DNA of 64,000 bases from Impatiens glandulifera (GCF_907164915.1 NC_061866.1:44146320-44210319), one strand, 5' to 3'; numbered from the stretch's first letter, positions 1-12,924 are shown. The notes: generated from the letters alone by a model not told the origin. Translations and numbers: made by a program.

Positions 1-940
1 GTGATTGGTATGTTTCCTAAATATGACTTTAGAAATGAAACAAGTAATTGATTGTATTACAAATAATTTGTTTTCATCTTGTTCTACATAAAGAATAGGA
101 TGATATTTATCTAAAAGATCTAAAAATCATTATGTGGTCTTGTTTTTGAATCTAGTTGTGGTTAGGGCTTATTTGAAAACAGTTCCTAGTTTTGTATCCA
201 GAACATAATGAGAAACAATCTGAATCTATGAATATGTGTTGCACTAAGTTCAGTTTCTAAATGTGATCATCCGATCTGGAATTAACAAAACAATTCCTGG
301 TTTTTTTTAAACAAGTTTCTTCGTCAAGTGTTAAACATAAAGATCACCATTCATAGCCTATTAATAAAACCTAACAAACCTGCTCTACAATTGCACGATC
401 TTCTTTCTCATTAGTTTTTGTTTTACCAATAGTCATATCTCGAACACTTCCACGAATTGAAGTTATAACCAAATTAGGCATTCCAATATTTAACCTTCCT
501 TCTCATTCATATACATTATAATAACAATTTCTTAATAGTTAATACTCTATCCATCCTAAATCATCATGGAATTCAATTCGTAAAGCATGCAAAAACCTAG
601 ATTCGCATCATAGATTACCTCAAGAGAAGAAGCGCTAATGTGAGTGGAGAAGACGATTTGACAGAGGTTGACAATTCATAACTAAATGTTATTGATGATC
701 ATGGAATTTCTAGTATTTATAGTCAAAGTTCACAACAATTCATTCTAAACTTTGTGATTTTGAGAGTAAGAGAGTAGAATGGAATCACTTGTATTTGTGA
801 TTTTAATATGTATCCAAACTTGTTTTTGTTTACTGTACTTATAGGTTTGTCAGTTTAAATTAGTATTATTTTTTAGAATAATTAGAGTGTATGATCAAGA
901 TTTTCCACTTGACGTATTTGCTATTTTATATGTTTTAGTC
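1..940. other. Unassigned left edge
   Basis: I see no complete gene here. It probably includes the 5' part of the hAT element whose transposase remains start near 1,000, but I could not find the expected left terminal repeat (partner of the end at 5,478), so that end may lie outside the window. On the minus strand about 370-500 reads as a short open stretch ending in a GT donor-like site; the family is not recognised. Confidence 0.3.
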
Positions 941-2723
941 AAATAAGTAAAACTGAAGAAACTGTAAGGGCAGCTACTATAGAAGAGTTCCTAGATTGTT
1001 TTGATAACACAATATAATCTGTTAGAGTACATTTGAATCGTGTTAAAAATGAAAGAGAATAGATTAGTGAAAATACTACTCCAAAAAAATATAGAAGTAT
1101 AATTTGGGAGCATTTCACTAAGCAGAGTATTGAAGTGATTCCTAAAGCTAAATGTAATTATTGTGGTAAATATTTGGGTGGTTCTTCGATCAATGGAACT
1201 TCTCATCTGTTTAAACATCATGGAAGATGAAAAAAGTACAAAACGTAGATTTGTTGAAGGAAAAATAAGTTTTTGAGGCTAATTCATTTACTGATGAAGA
1301 ATTTCGAAGACATGTTGCAATGATGATCATTTTCCATGACTATCCACTTTCTTTGGTAGAACACATCAAGTTTAGAGATTTACTTGAATATGTTCGTCAA
1401 AAACCGATGCAATTTCATTTAAAAAACACAACAAAAAAGACGTGTTAAAGATTTATGAGGCTGAAAAAGCTAGAGTGAAGTTTTTGTTAGAAAGAAATGA
1501 ATCAAGAATCGCTATCACCATTGACATGTGGACTTGCACATACCAACGGAAAGGGTATATGGTTGTAACAGCACATTTTATCAACGATAATGGGTGTTGC
1601 AAAGTTTTTTATTGATATTTATCTACGTATCATGTCCACATAAAAGCGAAACTTTGGTCAATGTGTTAACGAATACATTGTTGGAATGAAATTTGGACTT
1701 CAAATTGTCAACCATCACCGTTGACAATTGCTCTACAAATGATGTAATGGTTCAAGATGTGGTTCGTATGTTGCACAAAAGACATTTATTATCTAACGGT
1801 GAATATGTTTATATGCGTTGTTGTGCACATATTTTGAATTTGATTGTGAAAGATGGGTTAGATGTGATTAAGTCGTCAATATAGAAAGTGCGTGACAGTG
1901 TCGTGTATTGGTTGGATTCGCCTAGAAGTATGGAGGAATTTGAAGATAATGCAAGAACACTTGGAATTCACATGGGTAATAAATTGTCTCTTGATTGTCC
2001 AACTCGATGGAATTCAACTTTTTCATGTTAAGAACTGCTTTACAATATAAGTTGGATTTTTGTTGATGCTCTCTTTGGGATAGACAATACAAACACGAGC
2101 CAAACGATAATGGATGAGATCTTTCCCAAGAAGTATGTTTCAATGCGACTGAGCTATTTTCTTCAACAAAATATCCTACGTCCAATATATGTTTTGCTAA
2201 AATATGTGAGATTAAACTGACTTTCGCTACTTCAATAGAGTCTCACATTGAAAAGATCCAAGATATGACAATTTTAATGATGTCAAAGTTTGAAAAATAT
2301 TGGTTAGATGCACATATTTTGATGGTTGTTGTTTGTATTCTAAATTCGAGGAGTAAATTGAAGTTGGTTCAATATTATTTTACACGTTTCTATCCAAGTG
2401 AATGGAAAACAAAGTTAGATGAAGTGCGTCAAAAGTTTTATCATTTGTTGAAAGAATACACAAATGATATATTTAATGCCCCACTAACCACGAGTGACAC
2501 AAATATTCTTTGATCAATGAGTATTATCTATCCAGCAGACTTTACTAGTTTTTTGTGAGAGCGATGAATAAATGAGCACACAAATGAAATATGAGCTAGA
2601 TATGTATTTGGAGAAAAAAATTCTCCCAACAACCATGAATATTAATGTTCTCGCTTATTGAAATTGTAACTTTAAATTTTCCACGTTACGAGCAATTGCA
2701 AGAGATTTGTTGGCGATTCCAGT

Positions 2724-4367
2724 CATTAGTAGAAAAATAATTTTTAACGAGGGCATAAACCCTCGGAGAAAACCAAAATGTCCTCGGTGATTATTTTCGC
2801 CGAGAGAAATAAATTCTCTTGGAAGGTGTCGGTGATAAGATTGTCGGTGATAAAAAAAATAAATTTCACCAAGAGCAGTTACTACATTTGGAGATAATTA
2901 TAATTTTATTACCGAGAGCAGAGCCAATGCTCTCGGTCATAATATTAAATAATTCAGCTTAATTCTTCAGCTCCAACCTCATCTTAAAGAAATTTTTAGA
3001 GGTAGATTGTTTGTTGGCACTAACAAACCCAATTGGTCCATCAATGAGTTGTTTAGGAGGTTTGAGAAGCTCAATTTCAGTTTCAGTTGTTTCCATTCAA
3101 TCTTATGTTCTTTAGCAATCTCCTTCATGATCTTTAATTTCATCTACCCAAATGGAGTTCTAACAGAAATTTTTTTTAATCAGCTGCCATAAACAAAAAT
3201 TTAACCAAATTATGATCCATAAAGGGGAGAAGGCGGCAAAGTTTGATCGAGTTCAATATATCGTGCGATTGATGGCGGAGTTTGGTCGGAGATCAGTTGC
3301 AGTAGAGACGAAATCTTTTACGTATTTCTTCTCAAAGATTTTGCAAATTGTCTGCAATTCAGGAATGTCTGAGCATCGAGGTCCGACAAAAATGAGACTT
3401 GCAATTTCTTCTTTTAGATCCAACAGACATTCCCTGAAACCACGTAAACATAATCAAGAAAAGGAAAAAATAGAGAATTTATTTAGATTGATTTACAATT
3501 ACCTGCGTTTTTCAATTATAGAAAGTCTTGCAACGATAAGTTCACAGAATAGCTCAAGAAACTCATTTGTAGCCATGAAATTATGTTCCCTTATTACATG
3601 TTCAACCTATTAAGATTCACCATATTCAAATAATACCCACTAGTTCAAACTAAAGATGATGATTGTGTAACAATCTAAATACGTACACGTACGCGGGTGG
3701 TGGCGTCTTAACCGGATTGGAGAAGAAAAGTGATATCACACCTCATCTGCTTCACAGCAGCGTCCCTCTTATTCCTATGTAGTTTTATCCTCGTCGCCGT
3801 CATTTTTGCAGTGATCTTATTGTTTTTTCATACATATAAATAGATGAAGTAAAGGAAGAGTTTTTAATTTTGAAAGAAGATGAGTATTGTGAAGAAGAAA
3901 TACCATGTATACCACAAAAACGAGGATCTCACTAGCTATTTTGTTCGGACATCATGTCGAGTTCATCGGATTTCACCGATTCTTGAAGGTATTTTGGCAA
4001 GAAGGCTATAAGTCGCCGGAGAAATCAAAAGTCTCTTAAATTTGTAATCTTCTAAGCAAATACTTGAAAGAGAATGGATCCTCGGCTATCAATAAGACTT
4101 GCATTGATTTGATAATAATATAATATGTGGATCTGCACTCAGATCTTCAATGAAGAAGAAGAAGAGAGAGAAGAAAGAGGGAAAAAAGAGTTAGGCGACT
4201 GAGAATTAGGCAAAAAATAATCTTATAACTGATAGCATTCTTTCACCCTCGATAATAATAAGACTATCACCGAGAGCAACACTTTTCCCTCGGTAAAATA
4301 AATATTACTGAGAGCTTTCTTTCGCTCTCGGAGATCTTTCTCAATAATTATCTATTTTTTACTAGTG
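2724..4367. mobile_element. Non-autonomous CACTA (EnSpm) element carrying a host gene fragment (Pack-CACTA)
   Basis: A 1,644-bp element. The left end is CATTAGTAGAAAAA (2,724) and the right end, reverse-complemented, is CACTAGTAAAAAA (ending 4,367). It is flanked by a perfect 3-bp target duplication AGT at 2,721-2,723 and 4,368-4,370, the size made by CACTA transposases. Subterminal repeats of the ACCGAGAGC / GCTCTCGGT type lie in the first and last ~200 bp, resembling those of the 11-kb CACTA element further right. It encodes no transposase. Its interior holds an IST1-like gene fragment on the minus strand. The first CACTA base triplet is mutated (CAT for CAC). Confidence 0.9.
2955..3815 (-). 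pseudogene. Captured IST1-like (ESCRT-III associated) gene fragment
   Basis: Minus-strand reading gives successive pieces of the IST1 domain in correct order. About 3,676-3,812 reads RIKLHRNKRDAAVKQMRCDI. 3,503-3,606 reads VEHVIREHNFMATNEF then LELFCELIVARL. About 3,262-3,433 reads ECLLDLKEEIASLIFVGPRC then SDIPELQTICKIF and KDFVSTATDLRPNSAINR. About 2,955-3,183 reads SVRTPFG, stop, MKLKIMKEIAKEHKIEW and LLKPPKQLIDGP. IST1 proteins bind ESCRT-III and help regulate endosomal sorting. GT and AG splice signals are still present between the pieces (for example donor at 3,502, acceptor at 3,434), so this is a genomic copy rather than a retrocopy. An in-frame stop and a 1-bp shift in the A8 tract mark it as non-functional. 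It lies wholly within the CACTA element. Confidence 0.85.
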
Positions 4368-5478
4368 AGTGTCAACAGTTGCTTCAGAGTCTGCGTTTAG
4401 TACTAGTGGTAGAATTATTGGTCCTCATCGGAGTAGGTTTAATGTGGAGATGGTGGAGGCTCTTATGTGTGCAAAAAGTTGGTTATCAGGTATTGTTAAT
4501 AATATTTTAAAAAACAATAAAGTTTTTGTTCTCTTTTCTTATTAATTCAATTTTTTTATTAATAATGTATAGGTGAACCTTCAAATGAAACGTCGTTTAT
4601 GGACACAAATATAGTTTTGGACCTAGATTGCGATAAAGATTTAGGTATAGTTTTATCATTTGCGGTCATAATTTGTAAATATTTTTAGCTAATTATTTTT
4701 GAATTTTTATAGATGTAGATGATGTTGAGGAGAGGATTGTAAAATGAAGATTTCAAAATTTTGATATATTTTTGAGAAAATGTATTTTAAATTTGATATA
4801 TTTTGGAGATATATTATTTTGCTTGGGTTAGATCTAGTATTTTAAATTTGATATATTTTTGAGATCTATTATTTTGTTTGGGTTAGATCTAGTATTTTGA
4901 ATTTGATATATTTTGGAGATCTATATTTTGTTTAGATTAGATCTAGTATTTTGTTTGCTAAAATTGATTTTGGATCTATTGGTGTGAAAAAAGGGACTTA
5001 AATTGTATGATATATTACTATATTAGATAGATATGTAATTTTGTGTCAAAATAGTTGAAACATATATTTTATGTTATTGCTGGACTTTTCTAAATAGATT
5101 AAAAAAATTGATTTTATAAGTGTTAAGCAACTAGTTTATGTATTAAAATTATGAATTCTAGTTGACTAGAACCAATAGATATAGATGTAACATGTATTAG
5201 TTTTCTCTAAATTTGTGTATAAGATTATTTAAAATTAATTTTTGTTTAATTATTTTAAAAGGGATAAAAAGAATACTTTAAAAGGTGGAAATTAATATTA
5301 AATTATTAAATGGATAAAAAAATTAGATAGATTAAAAAAATTAAAAATTTTGAACTTCTAATCTAAAAATCGGGTCTGGGTCGGGTCGGGTCGGAACCGG
5401 TCAAGTTCGGGTCAAACATGGACCCACTTTTTTTAGTCCGGTTCGGGTCCCCAGAAAACCAGAAATTTGCCATGCCTA

Positions 5479-8235
5479 CCCACTTATTCTTCAAAGTCTT
5501 CTTTCCTTTCGGAAGTTTCACCACACTTTAGAGTTATATAGGAAAAAGAATAATCTTTGATTCTTTTTTTTTTGAAAAAAAAAACGAGATTGTTTTGGAA
5601 TAATAAAACTATTCTAATTATGATACTGGTGCAGAAAAAATTGCAATAAATGCAAAGAAGAAGCATCTTTTACCCAATAACGAAGAGTTTGAACCAAGAT
5701 TTCCAAATGAATAGAATGGGGTAGTAGTAAGTCACAAGTCTCGTTATCTTGCCATTGGCATCAACCACTCTTGTTTTCATGAGACAATACTTCTTGATAG
5801 GTTTCTAGTTCTCCTTCGTCAGTCAACATCACATACTCATTGGGAGGATACCTACTAGAAGGTTGTCGTTGCCTACTAGATCTTCTAATATGTTGATCAT
5901 CGGGTGGCTTTAGAGAATTATCATCATCTTGTTCATCTTCCTTTGTTGGATCAAAATCAACTAGAGAAGTCTCATCAACATCAATTTGGGAATTTTCCAC
6001 ATCATTGGGTTGTGATTGTGGTGCACGAATCCTACCATTATTAGGAAATTCCTTCTCTGTAGACTTTAGCTTTTCTTTTTTCTCAAAGTCTTCAATGGTC
6101 TAATCTTTAAAGAATACCACATCTCTACTTCTAATGAGTTTTTTGTTAATCGAGTTCCAACATCGGTACCCAAATTCTCCGTGGCCATACCCAATAAAGA
6201 TACATTGTCACATTTTGCTATCAAGCTTAACTATCTCATCTCGAGGAACTCGAGAACATGAACAGACACTTTACAACCAAAAACTCTCAAGTGGTCATAA
6301 AAGACGTTCTTACATCTTCAAACTCTTTCTAGAACATCACCATCTAAAGGAGTTGAGGGTGAAAGGTTTATCAGATCAACTGATGTCTTCATTGCCTCTC
6401 CCCAAAAGGATTTTAGCAACTTAGCATGAGACAACATACACAAGATTCTCTCATTGATAGACATTATCATCCTCTCTACGACACCATTTTGTTGAGGTGT
6501 TTTTGGCACAGTGTTCAAAAGCTTGGTCCCATGACTTCTATAGTATTCCACAAATGACCCTATGTATTCGCCATCATTGTCCGAACAAACACATTTCGAC
6601 TTCTTTATAGTTTCTCTCTTCACTTTAGCTTGAAACAACATGAAGTAATTCAATGTTTTATCTTTAGTCTTCAAGCGATAGGCCACACCTTCCTTGAGCA
6701 ATCATCGATAAAAGTAATATAATAATGAGCACCACATAAAGTAAGGAATCCATAAAACATATGTTTGTATGAACCATATCTAGGATATTGAGCTTCCTAG
6801 ATTGAGAGAAACTCTTGAAGGAAACTCTATGTTGCTTACCAACTAAGCAATATGTGAATGTCTTCAAATCTGTGGACTTCAAGCCTTGAAGATCAATTGT
6901 CTTGGAGAGAACTCGCACGTCATTCTGACTTAAGTGACCAAATTACTTATGCCAAAGTTGTCCTGAACAATCATTAATTTCATTTACTTCTCACCCGTAA
7001 GACTTAGCTTCTATGACATAAAGAGAACCGACTTTCCTTCCTTTAGCTACCATCAAAGACACCTTAGTGAGTTTCTATTTTCCTTCACCAAAGTGACTAT
7101 GATAACCCTCATCATCAAGAATGTCAATGGAGATCAAATTCATCCGAATATTGGGAATATATTGAACATTCTTCAAAAGTAGCTTGCACGAAGTGTTAGT
7201 ATCCAAACATACATCTCCTTTTACAACAATCTTACATGTAACATGGTTTTCCAGCATCACTGAACCAAATTATCCACTAGTGTAAGAAGTAAATATATCA
7301 CAACGATTGGTGTCATGATAAGAAGCACCCGAGTCTACCACCCATTGTGTATCTTGAGAAACAAGGTTATACTATCATTGTTGTAAACAATATCGATGTC
7401 GTTACCACCCACAACTATAACTTTACTACTTTCATCTTGCTTATTCTCCTTTTATTCCCGCTTGAAAGATCTGCACTGATACTTCTTGTGTCCTAGTTTG
7501 CCACATTGATAGTATGTAATCTCATTTCTCGAGCTAGATGTTCCCCGTGACCTGTTAGAACTGCCATTACGATTAACTTTTACTTTTACCCCTTCTCTCG
7601 GTCACGAACACTTGACTTGGAGTCGATAAGCCTTGTTCTTTTTTCTAGCTTCTTCATTCAACACGCTCACTTTCATCATTTTCAAAGTGAGCTTACCATG
7701 TGGAACAGAATTTGTAATAGAAACCACAAGTGTTTCCCAACTATCAGGCAAAGAATTAATCAAACACATAGCATGAAGCTCATCATCAAATTTCATTCTT
7801 ATCGCAGTCAACTCATTTAGATGCTCGAACATAGAAGACCCATCTTGATATTTCAACAAGCAAAGTTTCCTAAATAGAAATTTTCTATTCTGAGTGGTGT
7901 TCTTCTCATACAACTCACTCAAAATAGTCAACACTTTATGAGCATTAATCTTAGTAGCCACATGCTGATACATGATGTTGTCAACCCATTGCCTGATCTT
8001 ACCAACTTCTTTCTGTTTAGTTTCTTCCAATTTGCATCTGACATAGCATCAGGTTTTCCTTTATCACCCAAGATAGTATTTTCATAATATAATTACACAA
8101 TAAGTCCTCCATCTATGACTTCCAAATTTTGTAGTTGGTAGATGTGAGTTAGATCATCGTGCATTACTACTCAATGATTATTCCATTTGAGTTACACAAG
8201 AATCATCACCAAACGAACTCAACCTTGATACCACT
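5479..8235 (-). pseudogene. Ty1/copia Gag-Pol remnant (gag to start of RT)
   Basis: Broken copia polyprotein read right to left. Gag (UBN2-type) is at 8,030-7,602; a zinc knuckle follows near 7,470-7,530 in which the first Cys position is Tyr (YYQCGKLGHKKYQC); a protease with the DSGA active-site motif is near 7,320-7,335. Integrase runs 7,260-6,318 and includes the family motif PQQNGVVERM. A connector with RRSSRQRQPSSRYPPNEYVM lies at 5,761-6,000, and the start of reverse transcriptase (KLPKGKKTLKNKWV) at 5,479-5,525. Stops and shifts occur throughout. Between about 5,535 and 5,725 there are roughly 190 bp more than the family normally has. The rest of RT, RNase H and the 3' LTR should lie left of the hAT insertion, outside the window. 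Confidence 0.85.
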
Positions 8236-8715
8236 TGTTAGAGAAAACCGAATGAAAGCATTTGTTTAGCAATTCAAATAGACAAGCTACAACAATGGCT
8301 TAAAACTTCTCTTTCCCCTTTTGTATAATGAAATGGACAACCAGTTCAATTGAGCAAAGTAACTTTTCAAACAATCAAACAATCAAAGAACAAGACACCG
8401 ATATTTACGTAGAAAACTCAATTTAGGTAAAAACCACGGAAAACATCAAATAATATCATCATAATTTGTCATTACAACATATATCATCATTATCATCAAT
8501 GATGGCTAGCCAAAAACAAAGGCAAAAGAAATTGTTTGTGGCTTAAAGCGTTTATCGGAGAAGAACATAAGAAGAGGGTTGGTATTCTCGCCTTGTTAAA
8601 TCAATTCCAAGCGCCAAGGAGAAAAAGAAAAAAAAATGTTTTTTTTTTAAATTAATTGAATGCCTTAATGGGCTTTATTTTGGTCAAGCCCAAAACAATT
8701 TGAGTTGACCCAAAC
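8236..8715 (-). repeat. 5' LTR of the minus-strand copia element (approximate)
   Basis: On the minus strand the LTR ends ...TAACA, followed by AGTGGTATCAAGG (8,223-8,235), a primer-binding-site-like sequence of the initiator Met-tRNA type. The outer boundary near 8,715 is guessed from a TGTTTGGG start; it cannot be checked because the partner LTR is not in the window. Confidence 0.45.
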
Positions 8716-11701
8716 AATATAAAATATATTAGATGTAGAGAGGATTGCATAGATAGAGGCATCCTCATGGATTTACAAAAGTTTGTTCACATAAGTTGAT
8801 ATAAGATAAGAAGTAACCTCACCAACAAAACTAGAATGTCGAGCCCATGAACAAAGAACATGAGCCATTTGTACAAAGAATCCGGAGACAAAAGAAAGTG
8901 AAATGGACAAATAATTCTTTAGTGATGTAATTCAAAACGCAGACAATTTGATCTGATTAATCACATAACCAACATAGGGAGGAGTCTCAGTCAACATATC
9001 AATTTGTTACAATAATATATGTGAAACAAATACCATCAAGTAAAATCACTGTCACAAATTAAAATTCTTGTTCTAGTGAAATGAATTGGTTAATAAAAAC
9101 GCAAAAAATTAACTCTAGAAAGTTGAGTGAGTGTGCAAGAAACTTGATAACTCCAACCATCTTGAAAATATAATAATTGAAGGCTTCGAGTCATTTTAGA
9201 TACAATCATTCCTTGTTTTTCAAATAATTCTAATGCATGCAGAAATAAATTGTTGATCATGATTTATTTTTTCTCGTTAATTAATTTGTGCATCATCCTT
9301 CTCATTTGTTTCTAAGGTAGACTAGTATAAACTCTAGAAATTAATCAACACTAACGCGATCTAATAAATCTAATAAGTGGGATTATTCAGACAGATCTGT
9401 CTATATATGTGACATTAATACCAACATAACAAATCATTGAAGCCAATGATGATAGCTGATCGTATAATGGTTTTAATTGAGAGATATTGAACAGTTAAAA
9501 AAAATCATCTTCTTTAAAAAAGAATTATGAGTAATTTAGTCATATTATTTTTGATTAGTTGAAACTTCTGAATTTGTAAATATTTCAAATATATTTAAAA
9601 AAGCTTAAAAATAATCTCTTAATAAAAATATTTTGATTTAAACGAAAGTCCATTGTGGAGTCGTGTTAATTAACTTATTTGGAAGAATAAATCTCAGTCA
9701 AAAATATATAAAGTTATGATTTTTTTATGTAATTAACTTAAAACATGTTTTGAGGGATTATTGTTCTAATGCACATGATATATATATAGATTCAACTAAA
9801 AAAAACTGTTATTTAAAAAAATATATATTGTATCAAAATCTTAGATCGTTTAAATTAATATTTAAATAAAATATTAATAAAATATATTTTTATTTAAAAT
9901 ATTAGAAAAAAAAAATGTATGATTAAGGTTCCATATATATAAATATATATTGAAGCACTTAAATTTAATATATATATATATATATATTTTGTCCTATATC
10001 AATTTCAAATATTAAATTATATGGATTATAATGCTATTTAATGTATCTTAACTATATATATTTACAAATTTTAAATATAATTTTAAAATATTTTAATGTT
10101 TAAAAGGATATATATAGAGAGAGAGAATCATGAACTTAATTGTAAATAATTGGTAAATATTTTATTGACTTATTATTCCTCTAAGACCATTTTTTCCTTT
10201 TCCTTTATTTCTATATAAAATCATTTTACTATAAATCAGAATTGTAATATTTACTATTCATAATAAAAGTTAATTTTTATTTCCCTATCTAGTATTCTAG
10301 CTAGAAACTGTAGAAGTAAATATTTTAAATTGGATATATATATTTGACAATTAACCAAAAAAACAAATAATTAATTTTGTTTATCAATATGAAATATGGA
10401 TTGTGATTTGTGACTATGATAAATGAATTAATAATTAAAAGTATTAATATTTCATTACATTCATTCAAAAATAAACTAGTCGTTACTATTTTATTATTAT
10501 ATATGGAGCTACACTATACTATATATATATTTATATATATTTAAAATTAATAATAATAATAATAAAATGAGAGAATTGAGAAGCTATATGAATCTCTTTA
10601 CTAACTTCCTCTAAAATCATTATTTTTTTCTTTTTTTATTTTTCTATATAAAATCATTTTAATTGTATGAATCTGAAATATTTATTATTTTGGCATTAAT
10701 AAAACGTTAATTTTTATTTCCGATTAAATTAGATATATTTGACAATTAACCAAAAAATAGTACTTATAAAAAATATTTCTTACTAATTTAAAAAAGTAAT
10801 ATAGTTAATTTTATATGTCAGATATAATTACTTGGTTTATTTATTTTTAATTTAATTATCATTTTAAATTCTACTTTTTTTTCAGTTTTTTAAAATAATT
10901 TTCTTATTTAATGTTTTAACTGATTTTTCTTTTGACATTTTGATTTTTTTAAATTATTGTTTTTTTAATATGTGTTTTTAATCAATTCTTTTATTTCAGT
11001 TTTAATAACTTTTTTTTATTCTTGGTTTTTTAACTGATCTTATTTGTTTTTTTAGATTTTTTGTGATCAGTTTTTTGAACTGATTTTTTTTTTCTTGTAA
11101 AATATTATATCTTTAAAATAATATCTAATTATTATTTTTTCTTAATAATTAGATTTTTTTTTACTTAAAACTTTTAACTAAGACATATCTATATTTAAAT
11201 TTGTCAATAAATTATATTATTATTAATAAAAATATATATATTAGATTGCTGTTCTAAAAACATTAATAATTTTACAGAAATATTAAATTATACATAAATT
11301 TGAAACTGGAAAAAAAAAGTGATTTTTTTTTTCTTTCTAAAAAAAGATTAGTAAAATCTTAGATTGTTAGTTGAGGTTTAAAATTTTGTTATGCGGACAT
11401 TGCCTTACATTGCCTTAAAGTGTATATTTGTGAGGTCTTGTGTAATTTTTTTTTAATACTTTTAAAAATGATACATAGATAGATGTATAATAAATTAATA
11501 TAAAATTAATCTAATTTAGTTATAAGTTAAAATCTGTATTAGTATAGTGACTATAAATTTAGTTTTCAAATCTTAACAAAAACATATTTTAATTTATTTT
11601 AAACGGCCTATACTCTAAGGTGGGGGCATAGATTGCTAGAAATTTTTTTTGGCTTGGATAAATTTGTGATATCTATATCAATTAATTATGACTCTCTTTA
11701 G
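8716..11701. other. Gene-less AT-rich intergenic DNA
   Basis: No open frame or RNA gene that I can support. It contains short (TA)n and (GA)n tracts (about 9,969-9,988 and 10,107-10,117) and long A/T runs. Confidence 0.6.
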
Positions 11702-11709
11702 GTAGGTTC

Positions 11710-12195
11710 CAGTGTTCTAAATGGCGGTTGAGGCGGCCACCTAGGCGGTAGGCGGTCCTATACCGCCCCGTCTATACATGAGGCGGTCTGTTAATTATTT
11801 ATTATTTTTAATTAATTAATTTCTAATATTAGTATATATATATATATATATAAATTTAATAAAAACTCCTATCTTCCACTTATTCAAAATGACTTTTTAC
11901 CTTCCATTTATTCACTATTTATATATGCATATCAATGAAAGACCTCAACACTTTGTTCAAAGCAAAAGCTCTAACAATATTTATATATACATAAAACTTT
12001 GACAATTATGAGGAAATATACTAAGAGAAAAGATAATGTGAGGCATGAGATGACTAGATTATATTTAAATTTATTTATACTTATATAGAGAAAATATTTT
12101 AACCGCCTAGGCACCGCCTAAGCACAGCCTAGGCACCCGAGGCAGTAGGCAATCACTTACCGCACCGCCACCGCCTACCGCCATTTAGAACATTG
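11710..12195. mobile_element. 486-bp hAT-type MITE
   Basis: The terminal inverted repeats are CAGTGTTCTAAATGGCGG on the left and CAATGTTCTAAATGGCGG (reverse complement of the right end). The flanks carry a perfect 8-bp duplication GTAGGTTC at 11,702-11,709 and 12,196-12,203, the hAT signature. Both ends are packed with GGCGG/CCGCC repeats that stand out from the AT-rich surroundings. There is no coding capacity. Confidence 0.92.
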
Positions 12196-12680
12196 GTAGG
12201 TTCACATTTATCCACTCATTTCATTAATAATTTTTCTTTTATTTTATTTCAAGTACACCCTAACTATAATGAGAGAAATATTATTTGATTAAGAACATTA
12301 AGCTTGCTTTATATGCATCTTATTCTCAAATAAATTGAAAATATTTTGTTGAATTTAGGTTTCTCGTTAACTTACTATAAGGTATGAGTTAGATTTTCTC
12401 TTAAAACGTATTAAATTTAAGTGAAGTTCATGATTGTGAGAGTCATTTTAACTTTCAACCTAAATAAATAAATAAAAAAAATTGAGTGATTAATTGTTCA
12501 AGACCATTTTTGCATGGTAAATTTGTGCCTACTTAAGGTTGGTTAAGGAAAACAATTTCTTTTAGCTTAACTTGACACATGCATATGACATCTCCACAAC
12601 ATTCCTATTAATTCATAATATTATTAGTGAAGTATGTTTACATGTGAATCTATAATATTTTGAATTGAAAAGATGATCAT

Positions 12681-12924
12681 CAGAGCCCGATGGCCTCGAT
12701 GTTTGGGCTGCCTAGCCTCGGTAGAAAAAGTTGATGGTAAGATTTGAATTCATAACCACATTGAAATTTTAAATACATATCTTGAACCACCAAATTACAA
12801 TCATTTATGTTTAAAATTACAATAAATATAAATAAATATTTTTATATTTTTAACAAATGGACTGCCCTGGGAAGTGGGTTGCCCTAGCCCGAGAGTTTGC
12901 CGGGCTTACCCCAGGGCCGCCCTG
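12681..12924. mobile_element. 244-bp hAT-type MITE
   Basis: The left end is CAGAGCCCGATGGC and the right end reverse-complemented is CAGGGCGGCCCTGGGG, a common plant hAT terminus. The flanking 8-mers ATGATCAT (12,673-12,680) and ATGACCAT (12,925-12,932) match at 7 of 8 positions, as expected for an ageing target duplication. Confidence 0.75.

Larger units (their letters stand above)
1075..4747 (+). pseudogene. hAT transposase pseudogene (BED zinc finger, RICESLEEPER-like), split by a CACTA insertion
   Basis: Remains of a plant hAT transposase. A BED-type zinc finger is readable at 1,075-1,230 (Cys-x2-Cys, then a His-Leu-Phe-Lys-His-His end). The central domain is seen at 1,693-1,884 with the family motif RCCAHILNLIVKDGL. 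The C-terminal hATC dimerisation domain is cut at 2,723 and resumes at 4,371: the first half ends ...RDLLAIPV and the second continues STVASESAFSTSGR, in the same frame if the insert and one copy of the AGT duplication are removed. Two small introns follow (about 4,491-4,571 and 4,646-4,712) and the frame ends at TGA 4,745-4,747. Several stops and frameshifts between 1,230 and 2,520 show that it was already decaying. Family assignment is firm; exon details in the middle are not. Confidence 0.85.
940..5478 (+). mobile_element. hAT transposon (right part), inserted in a copia element
   Basis: The right end is at 5,478, where the sequence ends TTTGCCATGCCTA, the reverse complement of a TAGGCATGGCAAA-type hAT terminus. 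Just inside it (5,365-5,460) lie GGGTCGGGTCGGG-type subterminal repeats typical of plant hATs. The DNA immediately outside, starting 5,479, is the copia reverse transcriptase region read on the minus strand, so the hAT landed inside the retroelement. If the duplication is 8 bp it should be CCCACTTA (5,479-5,486); the left copy was not found in the window. The start given here is nominal. Confidence 0.7.

Noticed and set aside
474..490. hAT left terminus (TAGGCATTCCAATATT)
   Set aside because: It matches the 5,478 end only for the first 7 bases and the flank is not CCCACTTA.
3007..3613. Plus-strand frames inside the Pack-CACTA as a new protein
   Set aside because: The minus strand encodes the IST1 domain; the plus frames are its antisense.
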